From the NCBI GenBank assembly GCA_030625465.1, contig DAOUQS010000028.1, positions 1-12,790 of the forward strand: DNA of 12,790 nt, written 5' to 3'. Shown here one piece after another: positions 1 to 8,139 of this stretch (positions are counted from its first letter, which is position 1; each line of letters starts with the position of its first letter). Origin of the DNA: Amylibacter sp. GTDB taxonomy: Bacteria; Pseudomonadota; Alphaproteobacteria; Rhodobacterales; Rhodobacteraceae. Under the pieces are notes generated by a model that saw only the letters and a list, made by a program, of their open reading frames with translations, ran no database searches and was not told where the DNA came from. The position numbers and the translations under genes were made by a program.

Positions 1-25
1 TGACAAGTAGCAAAGGCCAATACCT

Positions 26-1954
26 GTGACAAACGACCGCCCAAATACGCCGCTTCTGGATCAAGTGAACGGCCCGGAAGATTTGAAGCAACTGTCCAAT
101 GCGCAACTGCGTCAGGTGGCGGATGAATTGCGTGCTGAAACCATATCGGCGGTTTCCGAAACCGGCGGGCATTTGGGCGCGGGGCTGGGGGTTGTTGAAC
201 TGACAACCGCAATTCACGCGGTGTTTGACACGCCAAAGGATCGTTTGATCTGGGATGTCAGCCACCAAAGCTATCCGCATAAAATCCTGACAGGGCGGCG
301 CGACCGTATTCGGACATTGCGCCAACCCGATGGTTTGTCCGGCTTCACTAAACGCAGTGAAAGCCCGTTCGACCCGTTTGGTACGGCGCACAGTTCAACC
401 TCAATCTCGGCGGCACTTGGTTTTGCTGTTGCCCGTGATCTGGGTGGTGCGCCCGAACACGGGCTGGGTGATGCTATTGCGGTGATCGGGGATGGTGCGA
501 TGTCGGCAGGCATGGCCTATGAAGCGATGAACAATGCCGGCCACTTGGGTAAGCGTTTGTTTGTGATTTTGAACGATAATGAAATGTCTATCGCCCCGCC
601 TGTAGGCGCGATGTCGTCCTATCTGTCCAAGCTTTATGCAGGTGAGCCGTTTCAGGAATTAAAGGCGGCGGCAAAAGGTGCGGTATCACTTTTGCCCGGC
701 CCGTTTCAGGATGGTGCAAACCGCGCACGCGAGATGGTCAAGCATATGACTGTGGGCGGGACACTATTTGAACAGCTTGGCTTTTCATATGTCGGGCCCA
801 TTGACGGCCACGATATGGAACAGCTTTTAAGCGTTTTGCGTACGGTAAAACAGCGCGCAACCGGCCCGATGTTGATCCATGTGCTGACCAAAAAAGGCAA
901 GGGTTACGCCCCTGCCGAGGCCTCAAGCGATAAATATCACGGGGTCAGCAGATTTGATGTGGTTACGGGCAAACAGCACAAAACCAAATCCAATGCGCCA
1001 AGTTACACACGGGTTTTTGCGGACAGTCTGATAAAAGAAGCTGCCGCAGACGATAAAATTGTGGCTGTCACGGCAGCAATGCCTGATGGTACAGGGCTTG
1101 ATTTATTTGCTGAACGGTTCCCAAGCCGTTGTTTTGACGTTGGTATTGCCGAACAACACGGGGTGACTTTTTGTGCTGCCCTTGCCGCAGGCGGGATGAA
1201 GCCGTTTTGCACGATGTATTCCACATTCCTGCAACGCGGTTATGACCAGGTTGTGCATGATGTTGCCATTCAGCGTTTACCGGTCCGCTTTGCGATTGAT
1301 CGCGCCGGTCTGGTCGGGGCTGATGGCGCGACCCATGCGGGCAGTTTCGACATTGCGTTTCTGGCCAATCTACCCGATTTCGTTGTGATGGCCGCCGCTG
1401 ATGAAGCGGAGCTTGTGCATATGGTTGCAACTGCAGCATCTATCAATGACCGGCCAAGTGCGTTTCGTTATCCACGCGGTGAAGGCGTTGGTGTCGAAAT
1501 TCCCGATAAAGGCAAGATTTTGGAAATCGGCAAAGGCCGCATGATCCAAAAAGGTAGCCGCGTTGCGATCCTGTCTTTCGGCACACGTCTGCAAGAAGTG
1601 ATGAAGGCCGCTGAAAGTCTGGCCGCCAAAGGTATTACGCCAACGATAGCGGATGCGCGTTTTGCCAAGCCGCTGGATAAGGATTTGATCACGGAACTGG
1701 CGACAACACATGAAGCCATGATCACAATCGAGGAAGGTGCTGTTGGCGGTTTCGGCAGTCATGTGATGCAGTTTATGACGGATAGCGGCTTGCTGGATTC
1801 AGGCGTGAAGCTGCGTTCCATGGTGCTGCCGGATATATTCATCAGCCATAATTCGCCTGCAACAATGTATGATGTCGCAGGCATGAATGCCGAACATATC
1901 GAGGCTAAAGTGCTGGATGCTCTGGGTGTTGCCAGTCTGGTTAAGCGGGCCTAG
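26..1954 (+). CDS. dxs: 1-deoxy-D-xylulose-5-phosphate synthase
   Basis: Cytoplasmic thiamine-diphosphate enzyme that condenses pyruvate with glyceraldehyde 3-phosphate, the first step of the MEP isoprenoid pathway; the product also feeds thiamine and pyridoxal synthesis. The 642 residues are full family length. Visible signatures are GGHLGAGLG near residue 47 (catalytic-type His49), the ThDP motif opening [16 protein letters not shown] (155-170) and closing at NDN (183-185), GPIDGHD (257-263), VGIAEQH with the catalytic Glu376, and [15 protein letters not shown] (425-439). The start is GTG: an in-frame TAG at 8-10 leaves no alternative upstream, and AAAGG at 12-16 lies 9 nt before it. In related bacteria dxs often follows xseB-ispA, but that region is outside the window. 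Its stop overlaps that of the leftward methyltransferase gene by 4 nt, so no terminator separates them. Identification is secure. Confidence 0.97.
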   Translation: MTNDRPNTPLLDQVNGPEDLKQLSNAQLRQVADELRAETISAVSETGGHLGAGLGVVELTTAIHAVFDTPKDRLIWDVSHQSYPHKILTGRRDRIRTLRQPDGLSGFTKRSESPFDPFGTAHSSTSISAALGFAVARDLGGAPEHGLGDAIAVIGDGAMSAGMAYEAMNNAGHLGKRLFVILNDNEMSIAPPVGAMSSYLSKLYAGEPFQELKAAAKGAVSLLPGPFQDGANRAREMVKHMTVGGTLFEQLGFSYVGPIDGHDMEQLLSVLRTVKQRATGPMLIHVLTKKGKGYAPAEASSDKYHGVSRFDVVTGKQHKTKSNAPSYTRVFADSLIKEAAADDKIVAVTAAMPDGTGLDLFAERFPSRCFDVGIAEQHGVTFCAALAAGGMKPFCTMYSTFLQRGYDQVVHDVAIQRLPVRFAIDRAGLVGADGATHAGSFDIAFLANLPDFVVMAAADEAELVHMVATAASINDRPSAFRYPRGEGVGVEIPDKGKILEIGKGRMIQKGSRVAILSFGTRLQEVMKAAESLAAKGITPTIADARFAKPLDKDLITELATTHEAMITIEEGAVGGFGSHVMQFMTDSGLLDSGVKLRSMVLPDIFISHNSPATMYDVAGMNAEHIEAKVLDALGVASLVKRA

Positions 1955-3186
1955 TCGCGTGCCAAGGTGAACTGGCCAACCAATTCCACATGCGAAGACC
2001 AGCGGAACTGATCGACAACCTGCACCCAATCCATTGTATAACCGCCGTTGATCAAGGTTTTCGCATCACGCGCAAATGTTGCCGGATGGCATGATATAAT
2101 CGATATTTTTTTGATATCCGACTGCGCCAGAACCTTGGTCTGTTCCAACGCACCTGCACGTGGCGGGTCAATGACAACGCCGTCAAATGCTTTTAGTTCA
2201 TCCAGCAGCAAAGGGCGATAAAACAAATCGCGGGTTTCGGTTGTAACGTCTTTTGTCCCGACCGCTTGCCGCCAGCCTGTTGTCAGGGCCGCAAGCATTT
2301 CTGGCACAAATTCGATTGCATGAACTTCCGAATGTTGGGAAAGTGGCAGTGCAAAAGTCCCCGAGCCACTGAACAGATCCAGCACCCGCTTGCACCCTGA
2401 AAGTGTTTCAAGGGATGCGGCCACCAATGCCTGCTCACCTTGCGGTGTTGCCTGCAAAAAAGAACCGGCTGGCGGAATTACATGGGCCGGGCCGAATTTT
2501 TGGGTAGGCGGTTTAAGCTGTGCCAGAACCTCATTATTCCAGCTGATCCGGGCAAATCCGTTTGCCGCAGCCAGATGCGCCAAAGCCTCGGTTTGCTTTG
2601 GTTCAAGGTCTTTGGCCTCGGTTATATCCACATCCAAACCGTTTTCAGAGACCGTGGCACCAATGCGGATCTCTGTTTTTCGTGAGCATCCAAGTTTTGC
2701 AATTTCGCGAAAAGCATCAAAACCCTGCATGATCTGGGGATGTATCAAGGGGCATTCCAACAGGTCGATCAGGATGTCAGAGTTGCGTTTATGAAACCCG
2801 ATTTCCGCAGATTTCTTTGTCCGCCGCGCTGAAAACACTGCGCGCCTGCGACTGCCGGGGGGCGAAACCTGAATAGGGCGGAATGTTGTTTCTATGTAGT
2901 TTAATGCAAACGTGTCTTGAACCAACTGCGTTTTCCAGTCGGCCAACAGGGTGTCATTGGCATGTTGCAAAATACAGCCGCCGCATTTTTTGAAATGCCG
3001 GCAGACGGGTTTGATCCGTGCCGGGACCGGTTCCAGAATGCGCACATCGGTACAGACACCATTTGCGATGTCGCCTGTCGCCACTTCGCCGGGCAAAGCA
3101 TAGGGGACAAACACGTCTTCATTGCGGACCGTTGCAACGCCATCGCCCTGCCAGCTTAGCCGTTCTATTTTGAATTTTTCGCTCAT
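1951..3186 (-). CDS. RumA/TrmA-family 23S rRNA (uracil-C5) methyltransferase, RlmD-like
   Basis: Predicted SAM-dependent enzyme that makes 5-methyluridine in RNA, most likely 23S rRNA. Of 411 residues, about 1-58 form a TRAM-like RNA-binding beta domain (WQGDGVA... [12 protein letters not shown]). The 4Fe-4S ligands are Cys62, Cys68, Cys71 and Cys145 ([10 protein letters not shown] and LLECPLIHP). The SAM-binding part shows GSFLQ (241-245), [11 protein letters not shown] (268-278) and DPPRAG (340-345). The nucleophile is Cys366 in [10 protein letters not shown] and the likely general base is Glu401 in [10 protein letters not shown]. Most relatives read SCNP at the nucleophile, so His367 is a deviation. 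The sequence cannot separate RlmD, RlmC or another site specificity, so no symbol is given. The ATG start at 3184-3186 has no clear Shine-Dalgarno. The gene lies 43 nt after cca and is probably the last gene of the hslO transcript. Confidence 0.9.
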   Translation of the reverse strand: MSEKFKIERLSWQGDGVATVRNEDVFVPYALPGEVATGDIANGVCTDVRILEPVPARIKPVCRHFKKCGGCILQHANDTLLADWKTQLVQDTFALNYIETTFRPIQVSPPGSRRRAVFSARRTKKSAEIGFHKRNSDILIDLLECPLIHPQIMQGFDAFREIAKLGCSRKTEIRIGATVSENGLDVDITEAKDLEPKQTEALAHLAAANGFARISWNNEVLAQLKPPTQKFGPAHVIPPAGSFLQATPQGEQALVAASLETLSGCKRVLDLFSGSGTFALPLSQHSEVHAIEFVPEMLAALTTGWRQAVGTKDVTTETRDLFYRPLLLDELKAFDGVVIDPPRAGALEQTKVLAQSDIKKISIISCHPATFARDAKTLINGGYTMDWVQVVDQFRWSSHVELVGQFTLARD

Positions 3187-3229
3187 GTTGGCGGCTTACT
3201 TGAAAATGTGAAGCGCGGAAAGGGCTACA

Positions 3230-4384
3230 TCAGTCTTGGGACAGTAATTCATCTTTGGACAGTTGCAAACCGGAACTGATCCAGGTGGTTTCCAGCCGTT
3301 TCAGCCTTGCCCCTAATGCGGGCCCGCTAAAATTACCTGCCAGATCAATAGAGCCCACTGGAAATTTCGCTTTTGCACCGATGCTTAATTCCAGGTTTAA
3401 ATCTGTTGGCAGCGGGTTTCCCAAGTGGGCGCATAATACCAAAAAGGCATCCTGTGCCGCCTCAAACCCCAGTTTGTAAGCGGCAATTCTAGGGGAAAGC
3501 GCATTTGTTACGGCAATACGCATTGCCGCCAGAAGTCGTGCTTCGTGTTTGCTTAACCGTAGCGCATCTTTGACATCCTGACCGCCAAGTGCCAGAAGCC
3601 TGCGCATCCAGCTTGGGGGCAGATCAAGGCTGCGTTCCAGATGGACAAGCGGCGCAATCGCACAATGATCCGCGCCTTTAAACACCCTGTTCAACACGCC
3701 GGTTTGCGCCATCGCGGCAATACTTGGTGCCGGGTTATCCGCACCCAGCAAGCGGCGTATTTCATGGCCGATGCGTTCTTTTGAAAGATTATCAATGCCA
3801 TCCAGGTTCTGCGCACATGCATTTAATGCATCCGCATCAATGCCTGCGTCCGGATTGCCGTAAAGCGCGTGAAACCGGAAAAACCGCAAGATGCGTAAAT
3901 AATCCTCGCGGATGCGATCCTCTGGATTTTCAATAAATAAAACTCGTCCCGCGCGCAAATCTTTCAAGCCGCCCAATGGGTCCAGGATGGTGCCATGCCG
4001 GTCTGCGTAAAGTGCATTCATGGTGAAATCACGGCGTTTTGCATCATCTTCCATAGCGGCGGAAAACACGACAACAGCACGCCTGCCATCGGTTTTGATG
4101 TCTTTGCGAAATGTTGTAACTTCGACGGTTTGTTCGTCAACAAGGAAGGTAACCGTGCCGTGTTCGATGCCGGTTGGGATTGTGCGCAATCCGTTGTCCT
4201 TTGCCAGCGTCATTACTGTTTCCGGCAAGGCGTCCGTTGCCATGTCAATGTCGCTGATAGGTTTTTCCAGCAGCGCATTGCGCACGCAGCCGCCAACGAA
4301 ATATGCCTTGTAACCCGCTTGTTCAAGAAGGTTGAAAACAGCTGTTGGCCCGGTGGCGCGCAGCCAGCCAGCTTCAATGCGCAT
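3230..4384 (-). CDS. cca: CCA tRNA nucleotidyltransferase (class II, PcnB/Cca family)
   Basis: Adds or repairs the 3'-terminal CCA of tRNAs using CTP and ATP without a nucleic-acid template. The 384 residues carry the class II nucleotidyltransferase signatures in order: FVGGCVRNALL (29-39), the metal-binding DID (45-47), EVTTFRKD (88-95), RRDFTMNALY (117-126), and the nucleotide-selecting/neck helix containing EDRIREDYLRILRFFRFH (155-172). I see no HD phosphohydrolase domain at the C-terminus, which fits the shorter alphaproteobacterial form. Poly(A) polymerase belongs to the same family, but size and motifs favour CCA addition. The ATG is preceded by GGAGG with 6-nt spacing, the best ribosome-binding site in this block, and overlaps the end of the upstream Nudix gene by 11 nt, which suggests translational coupling. 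A 43-nt gap follows before the methyltransferase gene. Confidence 0.92.
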   Translation of the reverse strand: MRIEAGWLRATGPTAVFNLLEQAGYKAYFVGGCVRNALLEKPISDIDMATDALPETVMTLAKDNGLRTIPTGIEHGTVTFLVDEQTVEVTTFRKDIKTDGRRAVVVFSAAMEDDAKRRDFTMNALYADRHGTILDPLGGLKDLRAGRVLFIENPEDRIREDYLRILRFFRFHALYGNPDAGIDADALNACAQNLDGIDNLSKERIGHEIRRLLGADNPAPSIAAMAQTGVLNRVFKGADHCAIAPLVHLERSLDLPPSWMRRLLALGGQDVKDALRLSKHEARLLAAMRIAVTNALSPRIAAYKLGFEAAQDAFLVLCAHLGNPLPTDLNLELSIGAKAKFPVGSIDLAGNFSGPALGARLKRLETTWISSGLQLSKDELLSQD

Positions 4385-5057
4385 GGTTAACCTCCATTAT
4401 ATCGGCAAACATACGCAACATACGCGCAGTGGCACCCCAAATATAATACGGGCCATAGGGAACTGTGAAGTATTGCCGTTTCTGCCCCTGCCACATGCGC
4501 CCTTCAATCAGATAATTTGTCGGATCAAGCAGGTGATCAAGCGGCGCCGAGAAAACCTCGGCTACCTCACCCGTGCGCAAAACCGGGCTGAAATCCGCCG
4601 GTATCAGGCCGACATAGGGGCGTACCAGAAATGATGTGACCGTCACATGCTTGGGCAATGCGCCGATCATTTTCACGTCAGTTTGCGCCAACCCTATTTC
4701 CTCTTCTGCTTCACGCAATGCGGTATGCTGAAAAGATGTGTCGGTACTGTCCTGCTTGCCGCCCGGAAAAGAGATTTGCCCGGGATGATTGCGCATCGCG
4801 GTCGAGCGTTTGGTAAAGACGACTTCCAGTCCGTTTTGTCCCGGAATAATCGGAATTAAAACCGCAGCATCGCGTAGTTTTGTGACATCGATCAAGGGTT
4901 GATCAGGATTAAGGTCGAAATCAGACGATGACGCAGCATTTTGGACGCTGCCTAATGCGCTTTTTATCAAGTCAGTTTCTGGTTTGAAGCGTTCCATAAT
5001 ACGTTCATGGCCCACAGACGGGTTTGCTGCAAGGGTGTGAAACTTATTCCTTTGCAT
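4374..5057 (-). CDS. CoA pyrophosphatase-type Nudix hydrolase
   Basis: Likely hydrolyses CoA or its derivatives to 4'-phosphopantetheine and 3',5'-ADP, or a related nucleotide diphosphate. The CoA-pyrophosphatase (UPF0035) signature is clear: TKRSTAMRNHPGQISFPGG (about residues 82-100) runs into the Nudix helix ALREAEEEIGL (113-123). The Glu of the first half of the Nudix box is replaced by an Asp/Thr-rich stretch (KQDSTDT), as is usual in this subgroup. The protein is 227 residues from the ATG at 5055-5057, which overlaps the hslO stop region by 14 nt; AGGG lies 4 nt upstream. A TTG one codon earlier and an internal ATG at 4995-4997 (MERFKPETD) are less likely, and the latter has no visible ribosome-binding site. 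It sits between hslO and cca. The family is secure; the exact substrate is inferred. Confidence 0.88.
   Translation of the reverse strand: MQRNKFHTLAANPSVGHERIMERFKPETDLIKSALGSVQNAASSSDFDLNPDQPLIDVTKLRDAAVLIPIIPGQNGLEVVFTKRSTAMRNHPGQISFPGGKQDSTDTSFQHTALREAEEEIGLAQTDVKMIGALPKHVTVTSFLVRPYVGLIPADFSPVLRTGEVAEVFSAPLDHLLDPTNYLIEGRMWQGQKRQYFTVPYGPYYIWGATARMLRMFADIMEVNHAH
4391..4395 (-). promoter_or_regulatory. Strong Shine-Dalgarno of cca
   Basis: GGAGG on the minus strand lies 6 nt before the cca ATG, inside the last codons of the upstream Nudix gene. It fixes the cca start at 4384 and supports coupled translation across the 11-nt gene overlap. Confidence 0.8.
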
Positions 5058-6033
5058 CAAACCCTAAAGTTTTTGGATCAAGTTCGTAATGGCTGCCGCA
5101 AAATTGGCAGTCAGCCGTGACCATGCCGTTGTCGGCGGTCATCTTTTCGATGTCTTTTGCTGAATACATTGACATGGTGGAACGCACTTTTTCCGGGCCG
5201 CAAGAACAGCCGAATTCGGCAAGTTGCACAGGGAAAACACGCGGCTGATCTTCGTGGTACAGACGTTTCAGCAATGTTTCTGGTGAGACATAGGGCCCGA
5301 CAAGTTCAGTTTCGTCAATGGTTTGCATGTGCATGATAGCACGGTTCCACCCGTCTTCACGATCGTCCGGCATCAGGTCATCCGTGTGCGAAACCGCGGG
5401 TACCTTTGTGTCATCGGACGCGGCAATGGACGGGCCCGCTTTTGGCATCAGTTGCACCATAATGCCGCCTGCGCGCCATTTATCTTTTTCATTGGCGGTG
5501 GATGACTGGCCGACTGAAATAGCAAAATCGGTGGGCAACTGTTCGGATTGTGCAAAGTATGTAGTGGCGCATGCTGCCAATGATCCGCCCTCTAGCGGGG
5601 TCATACCCTGATAGGGCTGCATGTCCGTGCCCTGGTCTATAATGATCCCGAAAATACCTTTGCCGATTTTTTCAAACGGTGTTCCCGTTTCCGTGGTCAA
5701 TAGCACTTCGTCGAAACTGGCGTAGGCGCGAATGCGCGCCGGTTCGCCATCTTCGCCGGGGCCGTAATAATCTGTTGCCAGAATACGGATAGGGCCATTC
5801 CCGCGGATTTGCAGTGATAATTTCCAGCGCAACTTAATAGTCGGGCCGATCAGGGCTGTTAAAACCACGGCCTCGGCCAATATTGCGGATACTTCTAGCG
5901 GGTAATTGTGCTGGCCCAATATTGTGTTCAGCAACCCGTCCAGTCTTGCGACGCGCCCGCGGATATCCGACCTGTCCAACTGGAAAGGCAGGATTGTATC
6001 GTCCCATTCGATTTTTGCTTCAGTTTCAGACAT
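5044..6033 (-). CDS. hslO: Hsp33 redox-regulated molecular chaperone
   Basis: Cytoplasmic holdase that is inactive when reduced and zinc-bound. Oxidation by peroxide, hypochlorite or heat with oxidant releases zinc and activates it. The 329 residues match family length. The C-terminal switch is intact: Cys276-x-Cys278 (GCSCGPEK) and Cys309-x2-Cys312 (DCQFCG). The N-terminal core shows ILAEAVVLTALIGPTIK (51-67), the RGNGPIRILATDYYG region (77-91), and PLEGGSLAACATTYF (146-160), all typical of Hsp33. The ATG has no strong Shine-Dalgarno. The gene heads the leftward block and ends inside the start of the Nudix gene (14-nt overlap). A promoter candidate lies 60-88 nt upstream; no heat-shock sigma-32 consensus was convincing. 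Confidence 0.96.
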   Translation of the reverse strand: MSETEAKIEWDDTILPFQLDRSDIRGRVARLDGLLNTILGQHNYPLEVSAILAEAVVLTALIGPTIKLRWKLSLQIRGNGPIRILATDYYGPGEDGEPARIRAYASFDEVLLTTETGTPFEKIGKGIFGIIIDQGTDMQPYQGMTPLEGGSLAACATTYFAQSEQLPTDFAISVGQSSTANEKDKWRAGGIMVQLMPKAGPSIAASDDTKVPAVSHTDDLMPDDREDGWNRAIMHMQTIDETELVGPYVSPETLLKRLYHEDQPRVFPVQLAEFGCSCGPEKVRSTMSMYSAKDIEKMTADNGMVTADCQFCGSHYELDPKTLGFDAKE

Positions 6034-6092
6034 TATAAACCCATGCTTTTTGTTTCCATAAAACCTTTTGGCGTAAAGGGCAATTCCAAGCT

Positions 6093-6121
6093 GTTATTTG
6101 CACCCAATTGGGATATGTCAA
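6093..6121 (-). promoter_or_regulatory. hslO: Candidate sigma-70 promoter for the hslO block
   Basis: On the minus strand a perfect TTGACA (-35, 6116-6121) is followed after exactly 17 nt by AATAAC (-10, 6093-6098; 4 of 6 consensus bases). It points at hslO with an expected leader of about 50 nt. The gap is only 92 nt and this is the best hexamer pair seen in it. Not experimentally supported. Confidence 0.4.
6103..6112. promoter_or_regulatory. Palindrome CCCAATTGGG, possible operator
   Basis: A perfect 10-bp palindrome sits between the -35 and -10 hexamers of the candidate hslO promoter and 13 nt before the ATG of the divergent Nudix gene. A protein bound here could control both directions. 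A palindrome of this length can occur by chance. Confidence 0.3.
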
Positions 6122-6125
6122 AAGT

Positions 6126-6566
6126 ATGAGACGTTATGGCCAATCCGTTAAGTCCGATGTGCAATACCGGCACCGTCCAGGTGCTTACGGTATCATTATG
6201 CGCAAGGATCAGATTTTATTAACCCGTGAGGATTTAACGGATGTGGAAATACAGCTGCCGGGTGGTGGCATTGATGCGGGCGAAACTGCCCTGCAGGCTT
6301 TGCACCGTGAATGTCTGGAAGAAACCGGTTGGAAGATACAAATAGACCAGCGCGTTGGTGCTTATCAACGGTTTACATATATGCCGGACTACGGGTTCTG
6401 GGCACAAAAAATCTGTCATATCTATATTTGCCGCCCGGTTTTCAAATTACACGATCCGCTAGAAGCATTTCATACAACGATTTGGGCCAACGCTGCCGAT
6501 GCTGTTAACCAGCTGACAAATCAGGGGGACCGTGATTTTCTTGCGGCAGTTCTGTCGCGCTATTAA
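6126..6566 (+). CDS. Nudix hydrolase
   Basis: Small cytoplasmic hydrolase of nucleoside-diphosphate-linked compounds; substrate not assignable. The 146-residue protein has a canonical Nudix box G-x5-E-x7-RE-x2-EE-x-G-W at about residues 47-69 (LPGGGIDAGE, then HRECLEETGW), preceded by the strand RPGAYGIIMRKDQILLTRED. The ATG at 6126 gives the N-terminus MRRYGQS, which resembles alphaproteobacterial homologues. A TTG at 6108 would add six residues but falls within a palindrome and has no ribosome-binding site. No good Shine-Dalgarno is visible for the ATG either. It diverges from hslO, and its TAA overlaps the TAA of the leftward lipoprotein gene by 4 nt. It is only distantly related to the CoA-type Nudix protein nearby. 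Confidence 0.88.
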   Translation: MRRYGQSVKSDVQYRHRPGAYGIIMRKDQILLTREDLTDVEIQLPGGGIDAGETALQALHRECLEETGWKIQIDQRVGAYQRFTYMPDYGFWAQKICHIYICRPVFKLHDPLEAFHTTIWANAADAVNQLTNQGDRDFLAAVLSRY

Positions 6567-8071
6567 TGTGCGGCCCTTGTGATCATGGCCTGATCCTTTA
6601 GGCCGCCAAATTTTACAAACTTTTGCGGAATATCCTCCAGGCGATCAACCGGCAATGCCGCGAAGGTTTCGAATTGACCGGCAAACGGGGATACGGCACC
6701 GGCGGTCAGGTTTTGAAGCACACACATAATTCGCTCGGCTTTATTTTCACGTTCGAACTTTAGCATAAACCCGTCATTCCTATCCGGTAGGCTTCTTGAG
6801 TAACCCTGTGCGACCTGAAGTTTCGTATTTGGTTTCTGCGGCAAGATTTGCACAACATCCCCGCCGCCGGATTGATGAAAGCAATATAGATATCCCGATG
6901 AATTCGTTTTTAGTTTTACAACGAACTTGCCATTTACACGATTACCATTCTTTGTGCTGGCAAGCATAAGATGCCGCCCTGCGGACTTCTTGATCACGCG
7001 GCTATCAGGATGACGGTTGAGTTCTTGAACCAGGCGTGAATAGACGTCGTAATTCAGGTCCCCCGTTGCAATCAGATCCTTATCCGCCTGAAATTTCGCC
7101 AGCGCTTTATGCGTTTCCAGATTCATGCGCCCGGTTGCCTGACCGGAAAAATAACCAAGCCTAAACAGCATTTTTTGCGTTTCTGAAATTGATATGGAAT
7201 TGGGTGTTACAGTAAAACCCATGCGTTTTTTATTTTCTAACCTTTCATTGGTTTGTTCTATATTCAGGCATTGCCAATATGGGACTTTGGCATGCTGCCC
7301 CAACAACTCGATTGTGCCCAGCTCGATCAGATTGCGAACGGCCTGTCCGATGCTTTCGACACGGTTGAAAGATAGTGATATATCATATCCGGTCAGCTTT
7401 ATCAGCCCCGAGGCACCGGTTCCGAACGCTTTGTTCGTCACGACCATTGAATTGGCCACTGACCCGCCCGGCAACACTGTTTTGTCGGGGTATGAAACAA
7501 GATGTAGATCGACCGAAACAATCGAGACACCTTTGCTGAAACTGGAAGGTGCTTTTTCCAAAGCCCCGCCATTGATTGTCAGCGGGTGGGGCGCACTGGT
7601 GAAATCCAGATCGAGGTTCGCGTGGTCATTCACGGTGTTTGTATCGACCTGTGTAATGGAGCCGCGAAAATAAAGCCCGGGTTTTTGTTGCTCTTCTGTC
7701 GGGGATAGCAAAACCAGCTGGCCGAAATCTTTTGAAAATGACTGATCCAGAAAAACATATGCCCTGCTTTTAATATTCATATGGTTAATCGCATTAAGCA
7801 GCATTTCATCGGCCCCGACGAAGGTTCTTTTTGAACGGTCATTTATTCCGGTAGACGAGATTAATATGCGTGGCCGCTTTGCATTCGCCAGCAGATTGTC
7901 CATACACCGCAGCGATGCGCTGAACGATGTCAGGTTTCGTACCGGCCTGTTATTTGGCTGGGCGATATTTTTTGCCATAGGCGCATTAAAACTTGCACAT
8001 GCGGTCATGCCCAGCAGGCAAAGCATGGTGCAGATAAATCGGTATATTCTATCTATATGCAATTGTATCAA
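6563..8071 (-). CDS. CsgG-like lipoprotein with peptidoglycan-binding and DUF4384-like domains
   Basis: Predicted envelope lipoprotein of 502 residues. The N-terminus has Arg9 and Arg12, a hydrophobic stretch and a lipobox-like LLGMTAC with Cys25 as the lipidated residue (Met at -3 is unusual). Residues about 46-270 resemble CsgG/HfaB secretion-channel proteins, for example the GLYFRGSITQVDTNT strand, the VSIVSVDLHLVSYPDKTVLP strand and a C-terminal helix ending VRNLIELGTIELLG (246-258). Residues about 293-350 look like a PG_binding_1 helical domain (TQKMLFRLGYFSGQATG... KALAKFQAD). Residues about 375-455 resemble DUF4384 (FVVKLKTNSSGYLYCFHQ... VVQILPQKPN). The start is uncertain: the frame opens with TTG at 8069-8071 after an in-frame TAA, while an ATG at 8024-8026 would leave a very short signal peptide. 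It lies 68 nt behind the response-regulator phosphatase and is probably cotranscribed. No amyloid subunit gene is in view, so the exported partner, if any, is unknown. Confidence 0.72.
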   Translation of the reverse strand: MIQLHIDRIYRFICTMLCLLGMTACASFNAPMAKNIAQPNNRPVRNLTSFSASLRCMDNLLANAKRPRILISSTGINDRSKRTFVGADEMLLNAINHMNIKSRAYVFLDQSFSKDFGQLVLLSPTEEQQKPGLYFRGSITQVDTNTVNDHANLDLDFTSAPHPLTINGGALEKAPSSFSKGVSIVSVDLHLVSYPDKTVLPGGSVANSMVVTNKAFGTGASGLIKLTGYDISLSFNRVESIGQAVRNLIELGTIELLGQHAKVPYWQCLNIEQTNERLENKKRMGFTVTPNSISISETQKMLFRLGYFSGQATGRMNLETHKALAKFQADKDLIATGDLNYDVYSRLVQELNRHPDSRVIKKSAGRHLMLASTKNGNRVNGKFVVKLKTNSSGYLYCFHQSGGGDVVQILPQKPNTKLQVAQGYSRSLPDRNDGFMLKFERENKAERIMCVLQNLTAGAVSPFAGQFETFAALPVDRLEDIPQKFVKFGGLKDQAMITRAAH

Positions 8072-8139
8072 TGAAAGACCCGCAGTTTTTTATGAGCTTG
8101 TCTTTTTTAAATTGAAAGAATGTAAATTTTGATAAATCA

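Noticed and set aside
1068..1762. Long minus-strand open frames inside dxs
   Set aside because: dxs motifs continue through the region. The antisense products are rich in Gln/His/Arg/Cys as expected of shadow frames and lack domains.
3187..3229. Separate promoter or terminator between cca and the methyltransferase gene
   Set aside because: No hexamer pair or stem-loop stood out in the 43 nt, so cotranscription is the simpler reading.
6034..6110. Sigma-32 heat-shock promoter for hslO
   Set aside because: A CTTGGAA resembling the -35 is present on the minus strand, but no CCCATNT-type -10 follows at suitable spacing.
6108..6125. TTG start that would extend the Nudix protein by six residues
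   Set aside because: No ribosome-binding site, it lies inside the palindrome and promoter of hslO, and the ATG at 6126 gives a family-like N-terminus.
8072..8139. Terminator or small gene between the phosphatase and the lipoprotein genes
   Set aside because: The 68-nt AT-rich gap has T-runs but no GC-rich stem before them on either strand, and no open frame with a start and ribosome-binding site.
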